A stretch of 64,000 bases of DNA from Sciurus carolinensis (lineage: Eukaryota; Chordata; Mammalia; Rodentia; Sciuridae), in contig NC_062218.1 in the NCBI RefSeq assembly GCF_902686445.1, positions 136,509,241-136,573,240 on the forward strand. The letters run 5' to 3'. Numbering within the stretch: the first letter of the stretch is position 1; every line of letters starts with the position of its first letter. The notes under the pieces were generated by a model that was given only the letters and a program-made list of their open reading frames with translations, ran no database searches and had not been told where the DNA came from. Below are positions 62,483 through 64,000 of the stretch, in pieces. A program made the translations under genes and the position numbers.

Positions 62483-64000
62483 CTACCTGTGCAGGGTTCC
62501 CCTTGCTTTCTGCCACTGAAAAGAGCTCTTATGGTGACAAGTGTGACAGTGCCCTCCTCTCCCCAGGATCTTCCCCAAGTGGAGGAACAGCAAAGTGTCT
62601 TGGTGGAATGGATTCTACCAATGTGTTCTACCATATTCTACCAATGGATTCGACCATAATGGCTTATGGTCTCTTTGTTCCCGGCCTTTTATTGGGATCT
62701 GAAGGAAGTTGGGGGTGGAGGGGCTGAGGAGGGAGGGTCTGCTGTTCTGGTGCAGCTGTGGGAGAGCAGGGGATGGCTCTAGAGCCCGGTCCGCCCTCTG
62801 TCTGACCCCAGCAGGTGCTGTTGGGCTCTTCTGGAGTCTGACTTGGCTCCCCGCCAGCGGTCTCTTCCATCCTCCTTGTCAGTTGGCACTGCTGACCTTT
62901 ACTGCCTGGACCCTGTGGAATTTGTAGGGATGGGATTCTAAAGTCCTGGCCAGGAGCTTGCTGGCTAGCCAAGAAGATGCCACATGTTCATAACTGATGA
63001 TGCTCCTAGCAGAGGGTGAGAGGATCCCAGAAGAGGAACTTCCTGTGATATTTAGGTGGCAGTGAGAATGTGGAGTCAGGACAGGCTTTGTGGGTGAGAA
63101 AGCCTTTCTCTGGGGTCTGCACGATTTGACAGGGGGATTTTTGAGAGGAGGGTGTTCCAGGCTGGGGCCTGTGAAGGAGTTGTGTGAAGTGGGTGGGAAG
63201 AGGAGGCAGCTCCATGGTGGACCAAGGATGAGTGGAGGGAGGAGAAGAACTGAGTAAATAGGGGAAAGGGAGGCAGCTATGGGGAGCTTTAAGGGTCATT
63301 AGGAAGAGGGGACCCTGGAAGTGTCTGCCAATTTGAGAGTGACTAGGTTAGGGCTTGCTTTGACAGCTGACTGACAGATCTGGGGCTGGCAGCAGGGGTG
63401 GAGAGAAGAGGAGGTGAATAGGAAGCTGCCTGGAGAAGGGGCAATGGGATTATTCTCCTCAGTACCCCAAGCATCATCATGGAAGATGCAGTTAAGTGTT
63501 GAATCGACCAGAAATGTCCCTGATGTCCTGTTGTCTGGGGCCTTGGCTAGAAAAGTGGAGGTCTCAGCTCTTAATCCTGCTGTTAAATCTGGGCCCTTGA
63601 GGGTCTACAGCCTCATCCCCAGCAGGAGCTGACAATGGTTCTCTGTCTCCTATCCTGGAGGACCAGAGCTCTCTCATATTGGTGGTCTGGATCATGCCTA
63701 GTCTGCCAGAGCCCTGAGTGTCAGATGCCAACACCCTGAGGAAGACTTGAACACACTGAAGACCCTGCCAGATGGAGGGTTCTTGGGGAGCCCATGATGG
63801 TGGGGATGTAGAAGCCCAGAACTGGCACTTGAAATGTGTCATTGTTTTATTAAAGTTTAAAATTTAATGAAATGAAATTTATGGGAGATGTTCCAGCACC
63901 ACAAATCCTTCAGCTTCTTGCTGATGCAGCAAGTCGGTGCACAGCTGTGCCTCTCTGTCTCGGGATGTTGCAAATGGAAGAAGGGCGTGGTGGTTGTCGA
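62481..64000. other. unique non-coding sequence
   Basis: No repeat family or exon recognised to the end of the window. TTCTACCA recurs at 62,613, 62,626 and 62,636, with TTCGACCA at 62,649. About 63,840-63,885 is AT-rich (TTTATTAAAGTTTAAAATTT). The last 120 bases are GC-balanced with ATGTTCCAGCACCACAAATC, of unknown nature. Confidence 0.4.

Noticed and set aside
62428..62727. Proline-rich frame
   Set aside because: The poly-Pro tract is the C32 homopolymer, not a protein feature.

Overview
This is mammalian nuclear DNA, most likely from a squirrel-family rodent (Sciuridae). The main evidence is the SINE complement: ID elements with tRNA-Ala-type promoters, composite B1-dID elements, and a longer ID-headed SINE with an AT-rich body (42,054-42,205) of the kind typical of squirrel genomes. 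Mammal-wide relics (MIR, LINE2, MER2, MER20, MaLR/MLT1 LTRs, old L1) and long CA/GA microsatellites fit the same picture. I found no protein-coding gene, exon chain, tRNA or rRNA that I can support. The only protein remnant I recognise is the frameshifted C-terminal end of an L1 ORF2 on the minus strand at 18,376-18,941. The window therefore reads as intergenic or deep intronic DNA.

Layout. 1-5 kb: an old L1 fragment, an MLT1-type LTR and a MER2 element, then unique sequence. 4.6-5.35 kb, 8.2 kb, 11 kb, 20.6 kb, 36.1 kb, 48-49.3 kb, 57.6 kb and 61.5 kb hold AT-rich, non-repetitive, TAAT-rich stretches that keep isolated CpGs and look like conserved non-coding elements, though this cannot be proven from one genome. 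7.0 kb carries a young, 5'-truncated L1 3' end with a 16-bp target-site duplication. 12-13.6 kb holds LINE2, MIR and MER2 relics. 17.5-18.95 kb is a cluster of three insertions (ID, B1-dID, L1). 23-27 kb is dense in nested relics: MaLR LTR, LINE2 split by MIR, a TCCA satellite, and an old L1 split by a B1-dID. 32-33 kb is an ancient repeat split first by a MaLR-type LTR and then by an ID element whose tail is now a CA microsatellite. 36.4-42.2 kb mixes MIR, LINE2, MLT1, an ERVL-type solo LTR and a young squirrel SINE, with an unexplained ~80-bp inverted repeat at 38.9/39.4 kb. 42.2-47 kb is AT-rich, mostly old L1-like sequence. 51.7-60.2 kb again has LINE2, MER2, MaLR LTRs (one splitting a MIR) and MER20. 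62.45 kb holds a run of 32 consecutive C residues.

Nothing in the window looks like a new gene system. The observations worth following are the insertion histories that can be read directly from target-site duplications, the unexplained inverted repeat, telomere-like TTAGGG tracts inside two L1 3' UTRs, the candidate conserved elements, a small CpG-rich spot ending in a good splice donor (30.7-30.86 kb), and the long C-run. Repeat family names come from remembered consensus phrases without a database search; boundaries of old relics are approximate.
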